Source: CG2-30-36-39 sp964433225 (GTDB lineage Bacteria > Patescibacteriota > Microgenomatia > UBA1400 > PJMF01). Taken from it: a stretch of 23,860 nt of DNA. The stretch is from contig CAYSQA010000012.1 of the NCBI GenBank assembly GCA_964433225.1, positions 1 to 23,860 of the forward strand, written 5' to 3'. Under the pieces are notes generated by a model. The model did no database searches. It was given only the letters and a program-made list of their open reading frames with translations, and was not told the DNA's origin. Made by a program: the position numbers and the translations under genes. Shown piece by piece: positions 1-6,565 of the stretch. Position 1 is the first letter of the stretch. Every line of letters starts with the position of its first letter.

Positions 1-509
1 TGTTCATAGAGTTGAGGATAAACGTGATTAAAATCATCAACTGATTCCAGTTTTGTTACCCCTCGACTATGAGCACCAACAAAAGGTTTAAGCATGACTG
101 GGAACTGGATATTTTTTAATAACTCAGCTACTTCAGTAAGTTGGCAAATAATGGTTTTGGGTCTGAATAGCTGGAGGTTTAGATCATCCATTAATAGATG
201 TAAGTTGGCTTTATTCCCGACCTGGTTGATTGCAGCAAATGATGGTCCTGGCACTTCAAAGTAATCAACTAATTTACCATGAAGGTTCTCATAATGATCT
301 GCTCTATTTAAAATTCCAACCACTTGCTTGTTTTCACTAAATTTTATGATGGTTTCAAACTCTTTTCCTTTGGGTAGAAAAAGTTGGTGTGGGTTTTTTT
401 GTGGTTTACTACTACATTCAATGATGGTTAGATCTGGAATTATTTTTAGCAGGTGGGTTGAAAATTTATTGAGTAAGTTATTACCCAACAAGAAAAAGAT
501 TTTTTTCAT
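1..509 (-). CDS. ATP-grasp domain protein, N-terminal part (runs off window)
   Basis: The frame is open from an ATG at 509-507 to the window edge, giving 169 codons with the C-terminus missing. The N-terminus (MKKIFFLLGNNLLNKF) reads like a pre-ATP-grasp Rossmann-type segment. Near the end of the visible part, FPVMLKPFVGAHSRGV is a typical ATP-grasp nucleotide-binding strand and glycine/serine loop, with the lysine that contacts ATP phosphates. Such enzymes join a carboxylate to an amine or thiol through an acyl phosphate; the substrate cannot be told because the catalytic C-terminal half is absent. No SD precedes the ATG, but a TATAAA box lies 6 nt upstream, so a leaderless message is likely. 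It follows the two surface-protein genes on the same strand but probably has its own promoter. I am confident of the fold and not of the reaction. Confidence 0.75.
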   Translation of the reverse strand, partial: MKKIFFLLGNNLLNKFSTHLLKIIPDLTIIECSSKPQKNPHQLFLPKGKEFETIIKFSENKQVVGILNRADHYENLHGKLVDYFEVPGPSFAAINQVGNKANLHLLMDDLNLQLFRPKTIICQLTEVAELLKNIQFPVMLKPFVGAHSRGVTKLESVDDFNHVYPQLYE

Positions 510-515
510 GAGCGT

Positions 516-521
516 TTTATA
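516..521 (-). promoter_or_regulatory. -10 box (TATAAA) placed for leaderless start of the ATP-grasp gene
   Basis: On the minus strand TATAAA is followed by exactly 6 nt and then the ATG at 509, so transcription would begin at or next to the start codon. No convincing -35 was found. It is supported mainly by matching the spacing seen at other genes in this window. Confidence 0.45.
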
Positions 522-574
522 CCATAAAAAAATAAAATTAGACTGGTCTTTTTTTACTATTTTTAAATTGGTAA

Positions 575-1819
575 TTAATTTGTTAGATTTTTGACTACCA
601 CTTGAGGGGCTAGGCCTTTTTCAGCAATTTGATAATATTTATTTAATTGAGTGTCATATAGCCAAATAGTTGAGTTGTCTTGAGTAGTTTCAAGGTTATT
701 CTCGGTTGGAGGAATATTACTAATATCGGTTATTTGATAGCTAATAAATCTTTGATCATTTGATAGATCGAGGTTTGATTTGGCCATAACACTATTACCA
801 TCATTAGTTAATCTCTTGGTAAACGAGCCATCTTTAGCTACTAGATATAGGTCACTATCAACTCCGTTGTAGATATACTTGGTGCTATCAAGATTGCTTC
901 TGAGATAATAAAGTTGGTCTTGGCCAATAACTAAATCTGAAGGGACATCATTACTAAGATAAATTTTGTTATTGTTTGGTTGTTGCTTGAAAATACCCTT
1001 ACTAGGGTTTCTATTACCGGTCATTTCAGACCACTCATAACGGTAACCATAAAGCCAGCCATCAACTAAGGTGACTAGGTTTTCCATACCGCCATAACTT
1101 GAAGAACCATAGCCTTCACAGTTTTGGGGTAGTTCTTTATCAGTTGTTAAATTAAATTTACAGTAAGAAATACCCTCATAGCCTCGACCAAGGGTAATGG
1201 TTTCATTATCTAGCCAGATGCCCAAACCAAGTCCAAAAAAGCCACTAGCTTCAGTTAAGACTTTTTCTGGTTGGTTACTTTTGCCATCCCAAACTAAGAG
1301 TTCTTGATAAAATGGTTCATGACCTTGAGAGATTTCTTTGTTAGGGTCTTTGCGGTTAACAACAAAAACTAATTTGTTTTTGTTTGGAGAAACCATAAGA
1401 CTAGTCACAGAGCTTTCTTTGTCATCGAAATTAAAGATAGGCTTATTCTCAGTCATGTCATACACCACTAGACCAAAAAAGACTTCATTAGTTTCATCAT
1501 TTTTGCCGATGACATCCTTATAGACTAGCCAATTACTATTTTCTCCCATAAGGTCAAAACTAGGACTAAAGTAATATGGTTTATCACGGTCATAGTTGGT
1601 TTCAACGATTTTTTGAGGAGTATCTTGGTCACTAGTAACTCGATAAATTCCATCGGTACGATAAAAATAAACCTCAACCTTTTGGTTAACTACGGCTTGG
1701 TTTTCTGGTTCTGGTTGATTTAAATTGTTAGCGGCAACTTGCCAGCCAAACCAAGTTGAAGCAGTAGCTACTATTAGTGAGATTAAAGTCAATAAAATAA
1801 CATTGATAGGTTTTTTCAT
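575..1819 (-). CDS. Membrane-anchored extracellular protein, probable beta-propeller (unknown function)
   Basis: This 414-aa protein starts with a short basic N-terminus and one hydrophobic segment (about residues 5-28), best read as an uncleaved signal anchor, with the rest outside the cell. The ectodomain has repeated blade-like strands of the kind VYFYRTDGIYRVT, SVTSLMVSPNKNKLVFVV and STIWLYDTQLNKYYQIA, with 'SPN/SND...I/LVF/IS' turns as in TolB/WD40-like propellers. No catalytic motif was recognised. Its ATG overlaps the TGA of the upstream gene (ATGA at 1819-1816), so the two are translationally coupled and probably act together at the surface. The upstream partner also has strand-rich repeats. 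It could be a sensor, a scaffold or the non-catalytic part of a peptidase; nothing decides between these. Confidence 0.7.
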   Translation of the reverse strand: MKKPINVILLTLISLIVATASTWFGWQVAANNLNQPEPENQAVVNQKVEVYFYRTDGIYRVTSDQDTPQKIVETNYDRDKPYYFSPSFDLMGENSNWLVYKDVIGKNDETNEVFFGLVVYDMTENKPIFNFDDKESSVTSLMVSPNKNKLVFVVNRKDPNKEISQGHEPFYQELLVWDGKSNQPEKVLTEASGFFGLGLGIWLDNETITLGRGYEGISYCKFNLTTDKELPQNCEGYGSSSYGGMENLVTLVDGWLYGYRYEWSEMTGNRNPSKGIFKQQPNNNKIYLSNDVPSDLVIGQDQLYYLRSNLDSTKYIYNGVDSDLYLVAKDGSFTKRLTNDGNSVMAKSNLDLSNDQRFISYQITDISNIPPTENNLETTQDNSTIWLYDTQLNKYYQIAEKGLAPQVVVKNLTN

Positions 1820-3576
1820 TTGCTAATTTCTCCAATCACTCTCATTGGGTAGACGTCTTTAATAGTTACTAAATCAGTCACATTAATAGTTGTGCCAGCT
1901 ATTTTGAATGATTTAACTTCAGCACAAGCTTGATTTTGGCCACATTGACCAAAGCGATCAATAAACATGAAACTATCTTTACCTAGGTAGGTAAAGTTAC
2001 CATTTGCCAAACCGTGACGATCATACTGTTTAAAAAACGGTTTAATCTCAAAATTAAGGATCTTAATTTCAGTAGCTGAATCAAAATTGAGTATTTTTAG
2101 TTGATCTTCCTCAGTATTGGCCAAGATAGTGTAACGGCCATCATAAGCATTAGCCACGAAATAAGTAGTATTAAGTTCATCACCCCCAATTCTCTCGATT
2201 TTGTCTTCATCCAATTTATAAACATAAAGACCTTCTCCGTAGGTTTGGTTTTGATGAGTGACTGGTCCTTTGATAACAAAGCGATTATGTCGTGCAAAAA
2301 TGCCACCATACCACTGTCTTTCGATTGGTAGCTGTTTAATAGTTAATTGGTTGTTACTACAACCGACTAAGTAATAGTGGTAGTTATTCTCTACTCTGCC
2401 ATAGATGATGGCTTGGTGATCATCACCAAATCTGACTCCAACAGGATCATGAGGATAGGACTGAGTATAGAGAGCAATTGGTTTGTTTTCATAGTAAAGC
2501 TGTTGTTTGCCACAAGCATTATCCTGGTTTCTAAAATAAGCGGCATTGTTGTCGCCATAAATAATTGCTGAACCACTTGGTGAGATTGACCAAAAGCTAT
2601 CATCACTGATGTTGATTTGATTGAAAACTTGTTGAGAATAAACCATGTTTACCAGTGGATTATTTTTATAAAGAACTCCATCTTTTACGTAAAAAATATG
2701 GTTATCTCTAATTTCAAATTGAATCGGGAGAGTGCTGTTACTAAAAATACTACTAGAAGCAAATTGCTTGCCTTCTGCATCATAAAGAATGGCAGCACTA
2801 GCTTGAGTGACAAATAATTTGTTTGGTTTATATTCTCTTAATCCTAGCGTAATTTCTGCTCCAGTGTCATTAATTTTTAAATCTCGCCATTCACCAAAGA
2901 TTTTTCCGGTTGAGCCATCTGTTGATTGAAAGATTTCATAGTTTAATTGTCCGTAGAAATGTCTGTCTTGGTTGTAATTGTTGCCACGATCAATGACATA
3001 ATAACTAATCTCAAATTTTTCTTTACTATCAAGTCCAGTTAGTCTGATTACTCCTTCACCATCTGTTTCCACCCATAAAAAGGCTGCTTCTTCACCTTTT
3101 TTTCTAATATTGGCACCGATATCATATTGGTTGTTTTCCCATGAATCATGCTTACCATCATTATTACTATCCATCCACAGTTTAATCAGGACTGTTCCAG
3201 CTGGTAAGGTTTCTTTGGTAGCAAATTTTTCTAACAAAATCTCACCGACATCTTTGATTTTTATTTCTGGTGATTGAACTTGGTTATAGTTTCTGTTTTG
3301 CAGGTAATAGCCCACAGAAAAGAAAAATATTCCTAGTAAAACTAAGCCAAATAGCCATAGTAATGGTTTGATGATTGCTTTTTTTCTGTTTGACTGATTA
3401 CCAGTAAAATTAGTTTGAAGAATAGTTGTTGGTGGTTCAACTGGTGGTAGCTCTGGGGTTATTTTTGAGCTGGTTGGAGTTTGTTCAATTGTTGGTTTTG
3501 GTTTACCTTCTGGTTTTTCAATTGGTTGTTTATTTTTATTGAAAATAGAATATTGAGAGCGTTGGAAAGAATCCAT
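1816..3576 (-). CDS. Single-pass surface protein with EF-hand-like loop and strand-rich ectodomain (unknown function)
   Basis: This 586-aa protein has three visible parts. Residues 1 to about 65 are a proline/threonine-rich cytoplasmic tail. One transmembrane segment follows (about 68-92, IIKPLLWLFGLVLLGIFFF), and then a long ectodomain. Just outside the membrane, WMDSNNDGKHDSWENN fits the D-x-N-x-D-G-x-x-D-x-x-E pattern of a calcium-binding EF-hand/dockerin loop, set in a beta-sandwich-like region that resembles the prealbumin-like modules of surface proteins (inference). The remainder has repeated short strands compatible with a propeller, and a few cysteines that could form disulfides. It is the first gene of a two-gene operon with a near-consensus promoter upstream, and its TGA overlaps the next ATG by 4 nt. 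The family was not recognised. Confidence 0.7.
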   Translation of the reverse strand: MDSFQRSQYSIFNKNKQPIEKPEGKPKPTIEQTPTSSKITPELPPVEPPTTILQTNFTGNQSNRKKAIIKPLLWLFGLVLLGIFFFSVGYYLQNRNYNQVQSPEIKIKDVGEILLEKFATKETLPAGTVLIKLWMDSNNDGKHDSWENNQYDIGANIRKKGEEAAFLWVETDGEGVIRLTGLDSKEKFEISYYVIDRGNNYNQDRHFYGQLNYEIFQSTDGSTGKIFGEWRDLKINDTGAEITLGLREYKPNKLFVTQASAAILYDAEGKQFASSSIFSNSTLPIQFEIRDNHIFYVKDGVLYKNNPLVNMVYSQQVFNQINISDDSFWSISPSGSAIIYGDNNAAYFRNQDNACGKQQLYYENKPIALYTQSYPHDPVGVRFGDDHQAIIYGRVENNYHYYLVGCSNNQLTIKQLPIERQWYGGIFARHNRFVIKGPVTHQNQTYGEGLYVYKLDEDKIERIGGDELNTTYFVANAYDGRYTILANTEEDQLKILNFDSATEIKILNFEIKPFFKQYDRHGLANGNFTYLGKDSFMFIDRFGQCGQNQACAEVKSFKIAGTTINVTDLVTIKDVYPMRVIGEISK

Positions 3577-3585
3577 AATTCTTCC

Positions 3586-3615
3586 ATTATACGGTTATTT
3601 TCAACTGATTAGCAA
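3586..3615 (-). promoter_or_regulatory. Promoter of the surface-protein operon (TTGCTA-18-TATAAT)
   Basis: On the minus strand TTGCTA (3615-3610), an 18-nt spacer and a perfect TATAAT (3591-3586) precede the ATG at 3576 by 9 nt. The transcript would have only a 2-3 nt leader, so initiation is essentially leaderless. A GGAAG within those 9 nt is probably upstream of the transcription start and so not an SD. Confidence 0.7.
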
Positions 3616-3627
3616 GGAAGCAATAAA

Positions 3628-3750
3628 CTATTCTTCTTCTGGGAGATCCAAGTCTTCTGGAGGAGTACCAGGATTTTGAGTTTCCTCGTTTGTATCTTCT
3701 GGAACCCAACTTTCCCATTTTCTAGCACCTGGAGGAGTAAATCTTTCCAT
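3628..3750 (-). CDS. Small acidic, proline-rich ORF, 40 aa (hypothetical)
   Basis: From ATG 3750 to TAG 3628 the frame encodes 40 residues beginning MERFTPPGARKWESW and ending in DLDLPEEE. It is rich in proline and glutamate, has two tryptophans and is probably unstructured. AAAGAGG lies 2 nt before the ATG, which is too close for a good SD. An in-frame TTG at 3783 would give a 51-aa product. It lies in the gap between the 89-aa gene and the surface operon, on the same strand as both. The reading frame is clean and the base composition matches the neighbours, but a chance ORF cannot be excluded. Confidence 0.4.
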   Translation of the reverse strand: MERFTPPGARKWESWVPEDTNEETQNPGTPPEDLDLPEEE

Positions 3751-3839
3751 ATCCTCTTTCTTGAGATCAGATTTAACTAGCAATAACTCTGTTTGATCTC
3801 TTTTGTGATTGTAAAGTGAAAAAAATGAGAGGCAACCCT

Positions 3840-4109
3840 CTATTTTTCAGTTTTAACTAGTTGAATCAGGGCTGCAGAAATATTACTTTCTATTACGCCA
3901 TGTTGATCACTAAGTTCAACATATTGGGTGTGAAGGGCAAATTTGTAATCACCAGGTCTAACTGGTCTAATCTGGGTAATTTTCAAGACTAAATCACCAT
4001 GTTTACTGGGGCAAGTAACTAGATCATCGACTTGAAAGTAAGTTAAGGAGTCTAACCACTCACCACTACTGTAGTCTGGTTTATGCTGTTGTTCTGGGTT
4101 TTTAATCAT
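3840..4109 (-). CDS. Small hypothetical protein, 89 aa
   Basis: The open frame extends to an ATG at 4124, but I choose the ATG at 4109 (MIKNPEQQHK). A perfect TATAAT ends 6 nt before it, and the upstream ATG would lie inside or upstream of that promoter. The product is soluble and strand-rich (FQVDDLVTCPSKHGDLVLKI, then KFALHTQYVELSDQHG). This resembles a small beta-barrel, SH3- or KOW-like, but only by inspection. There is no signal peptide and no recognised family. The upstream neighbour is the GC-rich orphan, whose end is marked by a strong stem-loop just outside this promoter, so the two genes are probably transcribed separately. Confidence 0.65.
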   Translation of the reverse strand: MIKNPEQQHKPDYSSGEWLDSLTYFQVDDLVTCPSKHGDLVLKITQIRPVRPGDYKFALHTQYVELSDQHGVIESNISAALIQLVKTEK

Positions 4110-4115
4110 AGCAGT

Positions 4116-4121
4116 ATTATA
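4116..4121 (-). promoter_or_regulatory. Consensus -10 (TATAAT) for a leaderless transcript
   Basis: On the minus strand TATAAT is followed by 6 nt and the ATG at 4109. No good -35 is present at 17 nt; that region is occupied by the flank of the 4140-4168 hairpin. It decides the start codon of the 89-aa gene. Confidence 0.6.
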
Positions 4122-4139
4122 CAAAGGCTTTTTAACGTA

Positions 4140-4168
4140 GAAAGGGCGCCTTTGTGGGGCGCCCTTTC
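4140..4168 (-). terminator. Perfect 11-bp GC-rich stem-loop after the GC-rich gene
   Basis: GAAAGGGCGCC (4140-4150) pairs perfectly with GGCGCCCTTTC (4158-4168) around a 7-nt loop, 26 nt beyond the stop of the 180-aa gene. Neither strand has a U-tract after it, so it is not a textbook intrinsic terminator. It may protect the 3' end or act as a weak terminator. Confidence 0.55.
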
Positions 4169-4193
4169 ACATTGATGGGAAACAGATGGGGAT

Positions 4194-4736
4194 CTAGTCC
4201 CCGTTGTCTTCTTCGAGAGCGGACATGAAGTCTTCCACTCCCACGCTGGTAACGGCGGTGCGGGTGAAGGTCTCGATGGAGGCAAGGACCTCGCCGAAAC
4301 CGGCCGCGCCTTCTTCGAAGATTTGCGCCTGGAACATGGTTTCGCGGGCTTCAGCCATGACGCGCGGGGCATCATCAGCCGCGCTCTTTTGGAACGCTTC
4401 GAGGACGTTGTGTCCTTTTTTGACCAGGAAGGTCATCAGGAACTTGATGGTAATCATCAGTTTCCGGACTTGCTTCTTGAGTTTGTTGATTTCGCCCTGG
4501 CGGTTGTCCGCACGCTGTTTCATGTCGGTGAGTTCGGGCACGTTGGCGAGCAAGAACTCGCGGCGTTCCTTTCCTTCCGGCAGGCTTTCGAGGGCTTCGA
4601 GCAACATCTCCTGGGCATCTTCGATGTCCAGTTTGCCGCGAAGGTTCGCGTCAACGGAGCGGGAAACATCATTGGCGATGCGTTGCCAGGTGGGCATTTC
4701 TTTCTTGGACTTGCGGGTTTTGACTTTGTCAGTCAT
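4194..4736 (-). CDS. GC-rich orphan: helical/coiled-coil hypothetical protein, 180 aa
   Basis: The ORF runs from ATG 4736, with AAAGGATGG about 9 nt upstream as a real SD. The N-terminus is strongly basic (MTDKVKTRKSKKE). The body is almost entirely helical with heptad-like stretches (EINKLKKQVRKLMITIKFL, about residues 83-101), and the C-terminus is acidic (SALEEDNGD). One short hydrophobic patch (LMITIKFLMTFLV) is more likely a helix core than a membrane segment. Base use is unlike everything around it: 4201-4260 counts 35 G/C of 60, against 23 of 60 for 3901-3960, and most third positions are G or C. It also differs from the neighbours in having a long structured leader. Horizontal acquisition or selection on an abundant transcript are both possible. 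No family was recognised. Confidence 0.7.
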   Translation of the reverse strand: MTDKVKTRKSKKEMPTWQRIANDVSRSVDANLRGKLDIEDAQEMLLEALESLPEGKERREFLLANVPELTDMKQRADNRQGEINKLKKQVRKLMITIKFLMTFLVKKGHNVLEAFQKSAADDAPRVMAEARETMFQAQIFEEGAAGFGEVLASIETFTRTAVTSVGVEDFMSALEEDNGD

Positions 4737-4990
4737 GGGTTTTTACCATCCTTTACATAAAAATTTGGAATGTGGCAGTCCCTCAGCAGTGGCCTGAGCC
4801 ACTACCGAAGCTTGCTCAGCTAAAGACCTTATAAAATAAAAAGTCCCTAACTGAGCAAGCTTAAAAAGGCTGCTAAAAATTGAGGGATGGAAAACCAAAA
4901 CAAAAAAAACTTCTGTTTCAATTCAATGTGAATGTGCTGTCGTTCTTTCGCTTAGCACATCGTGTAGACGTGTTAGCGATTGAACAACGG
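4737..4990 (-). promoter_or_regulatory. ~250-nt structured 5' leader (possible riboregulator or ncRNA)
   Basis: The gap 4737-5138 has no plausible gene. From the promoter at 4996-5024 a minus-strand RNA would start near 4988 and run to the ATG at 4736. Two structured domains are visible. The proximal one (4917-4984) has TTCAAT/ATTGAA at its base, ATGTGCT (4932-4938) with AGCACAT (4954-4960), and a competing pairing between 4949-4958 and 4970-4978. A minus-strand T8 follows it at about 4902-4909. The distal one (4779-4887) is a three-way junction. It has an outer stem of TCCCTCA (4779-4785) with TGAGGGA (4881-4887), a hairpin AGTGGC/GCCACT (4788-4803), and a perfect 12-bp stem AAGCTTGCTCAG (4808-4819) with CTGAGCAAGCTT (4851-4862). 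It does not match any riboswitch class I know. It could instead be a stand-alone RNA. Confidence 0.5.
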
Positions 4991-4995
4991 GGAGT

Positions 4996-5024
4996 ATGAT
5001 ATCAAAACAGGCCTATAGTGTCAA
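4996..5024 (-). promoter_or_regulatory. Near-consensus promoter TTGACA-17-TATCAT
   Basis: On the minus strand TTGACA (5024-5019), exactly 17 nt, and TATCAT (5001-4996) point at the structured leader and the GC-rich gene. The perfect -35 and optimal spacing suggest strong transcription. 5025-5138 holds AT-rich sequence and a short hairpin (TGCCGC/GTGGCA around 5072-5090) without a clear role. Confidence 0.7.
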
Positions 5025-5138
5025 TAGTTAAAATTATATAGATGTCAAACTGATTGTTTTAGCCTGGTATTATGCCGCAAATAGTGGCACACGTATAATA
5101 GCAGTTTTTAAATTATAGGTTTAATTTTTTAGCAATTT

Positions 5139-6464
5139 TTAGTTAATTAGCTTGTTTCTGAGTTTATCCCAATTAGTTCCACGACGGCACAAATTATTAA
5201 TATCTGTGGGATTTGCTAGCAGTTGTTCAACCGCGATTTCTAACAACAAACTATTTTGTGATGCTTTCACTAAAATAGTGTCTGTGGCTATTAATTGTGG
5301 CTTTAAAAACTCAACCGCTTGTTGAGCAGTATTAAATAGTTGTAATTTCTTACTGTTAAAGGTTTTACTGTATTTACTCATTAACGGTCCCACTAATAGT
5401 AGGAGATCTACCTTATTAAGGGCTGACTCGATTAATTGTAGATGAGCTAATTCCGCCTCATCCCCCATTTCTCTCATATCACCCAAGATGGCAATTTTTC
5501 TTTTTGGCGCAATTTTATCAAGTAATGCTAGCATTTCTAAAGCTGGGTCTAGGGATGAATTATATGAACTATCCAGAATGTAGGTGTTATTTATTCCTGA
5601 AAGCAAGGTGGATCTGCCTGGTGGTATAACTAGGTTTTTTTCAAGACTACTAATAATTTTTTCGATACCCATACCTATGGCTAAGCCAGTGGTAATTGCG
5701 GCTGCCAGGCTGTACCCGAATTTTTTAGGTAGCACAAAGTCTTTGAAGTTTAGTTGGTAGGTTTTATTTTGATATAAGTAAGTGAATTTAGTGCCAGTAA
5801 TTGATGGCTCCCAAGTTTTTAAAATTAAGTTAGCAGATTTTGTACCAAAAGTAATGGTTTTGGCCTGAGTTTGTGGTCCAAATTGAGCCACAACTGGGTC
5901 ATCAAAGTTGAGAATTGCAGTATTATTTGCTTTTAAACTTTTGATTAACTTGCTTTTTTCCAAAGCAATTTGTTGAGTTACAGCTTGAGTTTTCTTGGCA
6001 GGATCAGTTTCTTTGACTAAATGATCAAAAGCCTCACTGTGCACAGCTGAAACATTGAGGAAAATACCGATTTTTGGTTGGAGGAAACTGAGCAAATAAC
6101 TCATGTTTTTTGGAGGATATGGACTATCAATGCCCATTTCAGCGACATAAATATCGATTTTCTCCCAGTTAGTCAAAACTTTCCAACCAGCTAAAAAAAA
6201 GATTTTTACCCAACTCTTCAAACTAAAATCTTTAACGGTAATCCCCAAGATATTGAGTGGTAAGCCCACTTCTGAGTTGGCTTTATGGCTAATTTTAATT
6301 TTTTTGTCAGGTAAATCTTTTAAAATAGCCTCAATGGCATTTAGGGTGCTAGTTTTACCAGCTGAACCAGTTAGACCAATTACCATGGGTTTGGTTTTAA
6401 GCAGTTGGAGTTTGGCTAAAACTCTAATGTATTCAAGGAAAAGCTTCATTAACAATAATTTCAT
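5139..6464 (-). CDS. MurF-like Mur ligase lacking the N-terminal substrate domain
   Basis: This 441-aa Mur-ligase family protein catalyses ATP-dependent amide-bond formation in that family. The P-loop is TGSAGKTS (residues 32-39), followed by a Mur-type central domain (EMGIDSPYPP, then PKIGIFLNVSAVHSEAFD) and a C-terminal domain with DSSYNSSLDPALEML and ILGDMREMGDEAELAH, both typical of MurF. In E. coli MurF the P-loop follows about 100 residues that bind the UDP-sugar precursor. Here only about 30 residues precede it, with a hydrophobic helix at 1-20, so that recognition domain is missing. The start is fixed by TACAAT 7 nt before the ATG, so this is not a mis-called truncation. The real substrate may be another wall or polymer precursor. 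Confidence 0.8.
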   Translation of the reverse strand: MKLLLMKLFLEYIRVLAKLQLLKTKPMVIGLTGSAGKTSTLNAIEAILKDLPDKKIKISHKANSEVGLPLNILGITVKDFSLKSWVKIFFLAGWKVLTNWEKIDIYVAEMGIDSPYPPKNMSYLLSFLQPKIGIFLNVSAVHSEAFDHLVKETDPAKKTQAVTQQIALEKSKLIKSLKANNTAILNFDDPVVAQFGPQTQAKTITFGTKSANLILKTWEPSITGTKFTYLYQNKTYQLNFKDFVLPKKFGYSLAAAITTGLAIGMGIEKIISSLEKNLVIPPGRSTLLSGINNTYILDSSYNSSLDPALEMLALLDKIAPKRKIAILGDMREMGDEAELAHLQLIESALNKVDLLLLVGPLMSKYSKTFNSKKLQLFNTAQQAVEFLKPQLIATDTILVKASQNSLLLEIAVEQLLANPTDINNLCRRGTNWDKLRNKLIN

Positions 6465-6471
6465 ATACCAG

Positions 6472-6477
6472 ATTGTA
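6472..6477 (-). promoter_or_regulatory. -10 box (TACAAT) for leaderless Mur-ligase mRNA
   Basis: On the minus strand TACAAT is separated by 7 nt from the ATG at 6464. No clear -35 was seen. The same hexamer at similar spacing precedes flavodoxin and the gamma-alpha oxidoreductase gene. Confidence 0.55.
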
Positions 6478-6565
6478 ACGTATCTAGTTTCTTGATAATA
6501 GTTTAATAATTTGTCATACTGGTTAAACTAGTTTAGTAACTAAGTAGTTAGTGAAGGAAAAATTT

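Noticed and set aside
328..594. Plus-strand 88-codon frame
   Set aside because: It is antisense to the ATP-grasp frame, which has a recognisable domain; the plus frame is aromatic-rich with no SD.
4204..4797. Long plus-strand frames (197 and 145 codons) opposite the GC-rich gene
   Set aside because: High GC lengthens antisense frames. The minus-strand ORF has the SD, a promoter, and a helical protein composition, while the opposite frames read as low-quality Ser/Arg or Phe-rich shadows.
4774..4803. GCCACTG and similar words suggesting a cobalamin riboswitch on the minus strand
   Set aside because: The B12-box and the other conserved blocks of that class are absent in order and spacing.
6551..6565. 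GTG start for the secreted coiled-coil protein
   Set aside because: The GAAGGA SD lies within this extension and is correctly spaced for the ATG at 6566, which opens a standard signal peptide.
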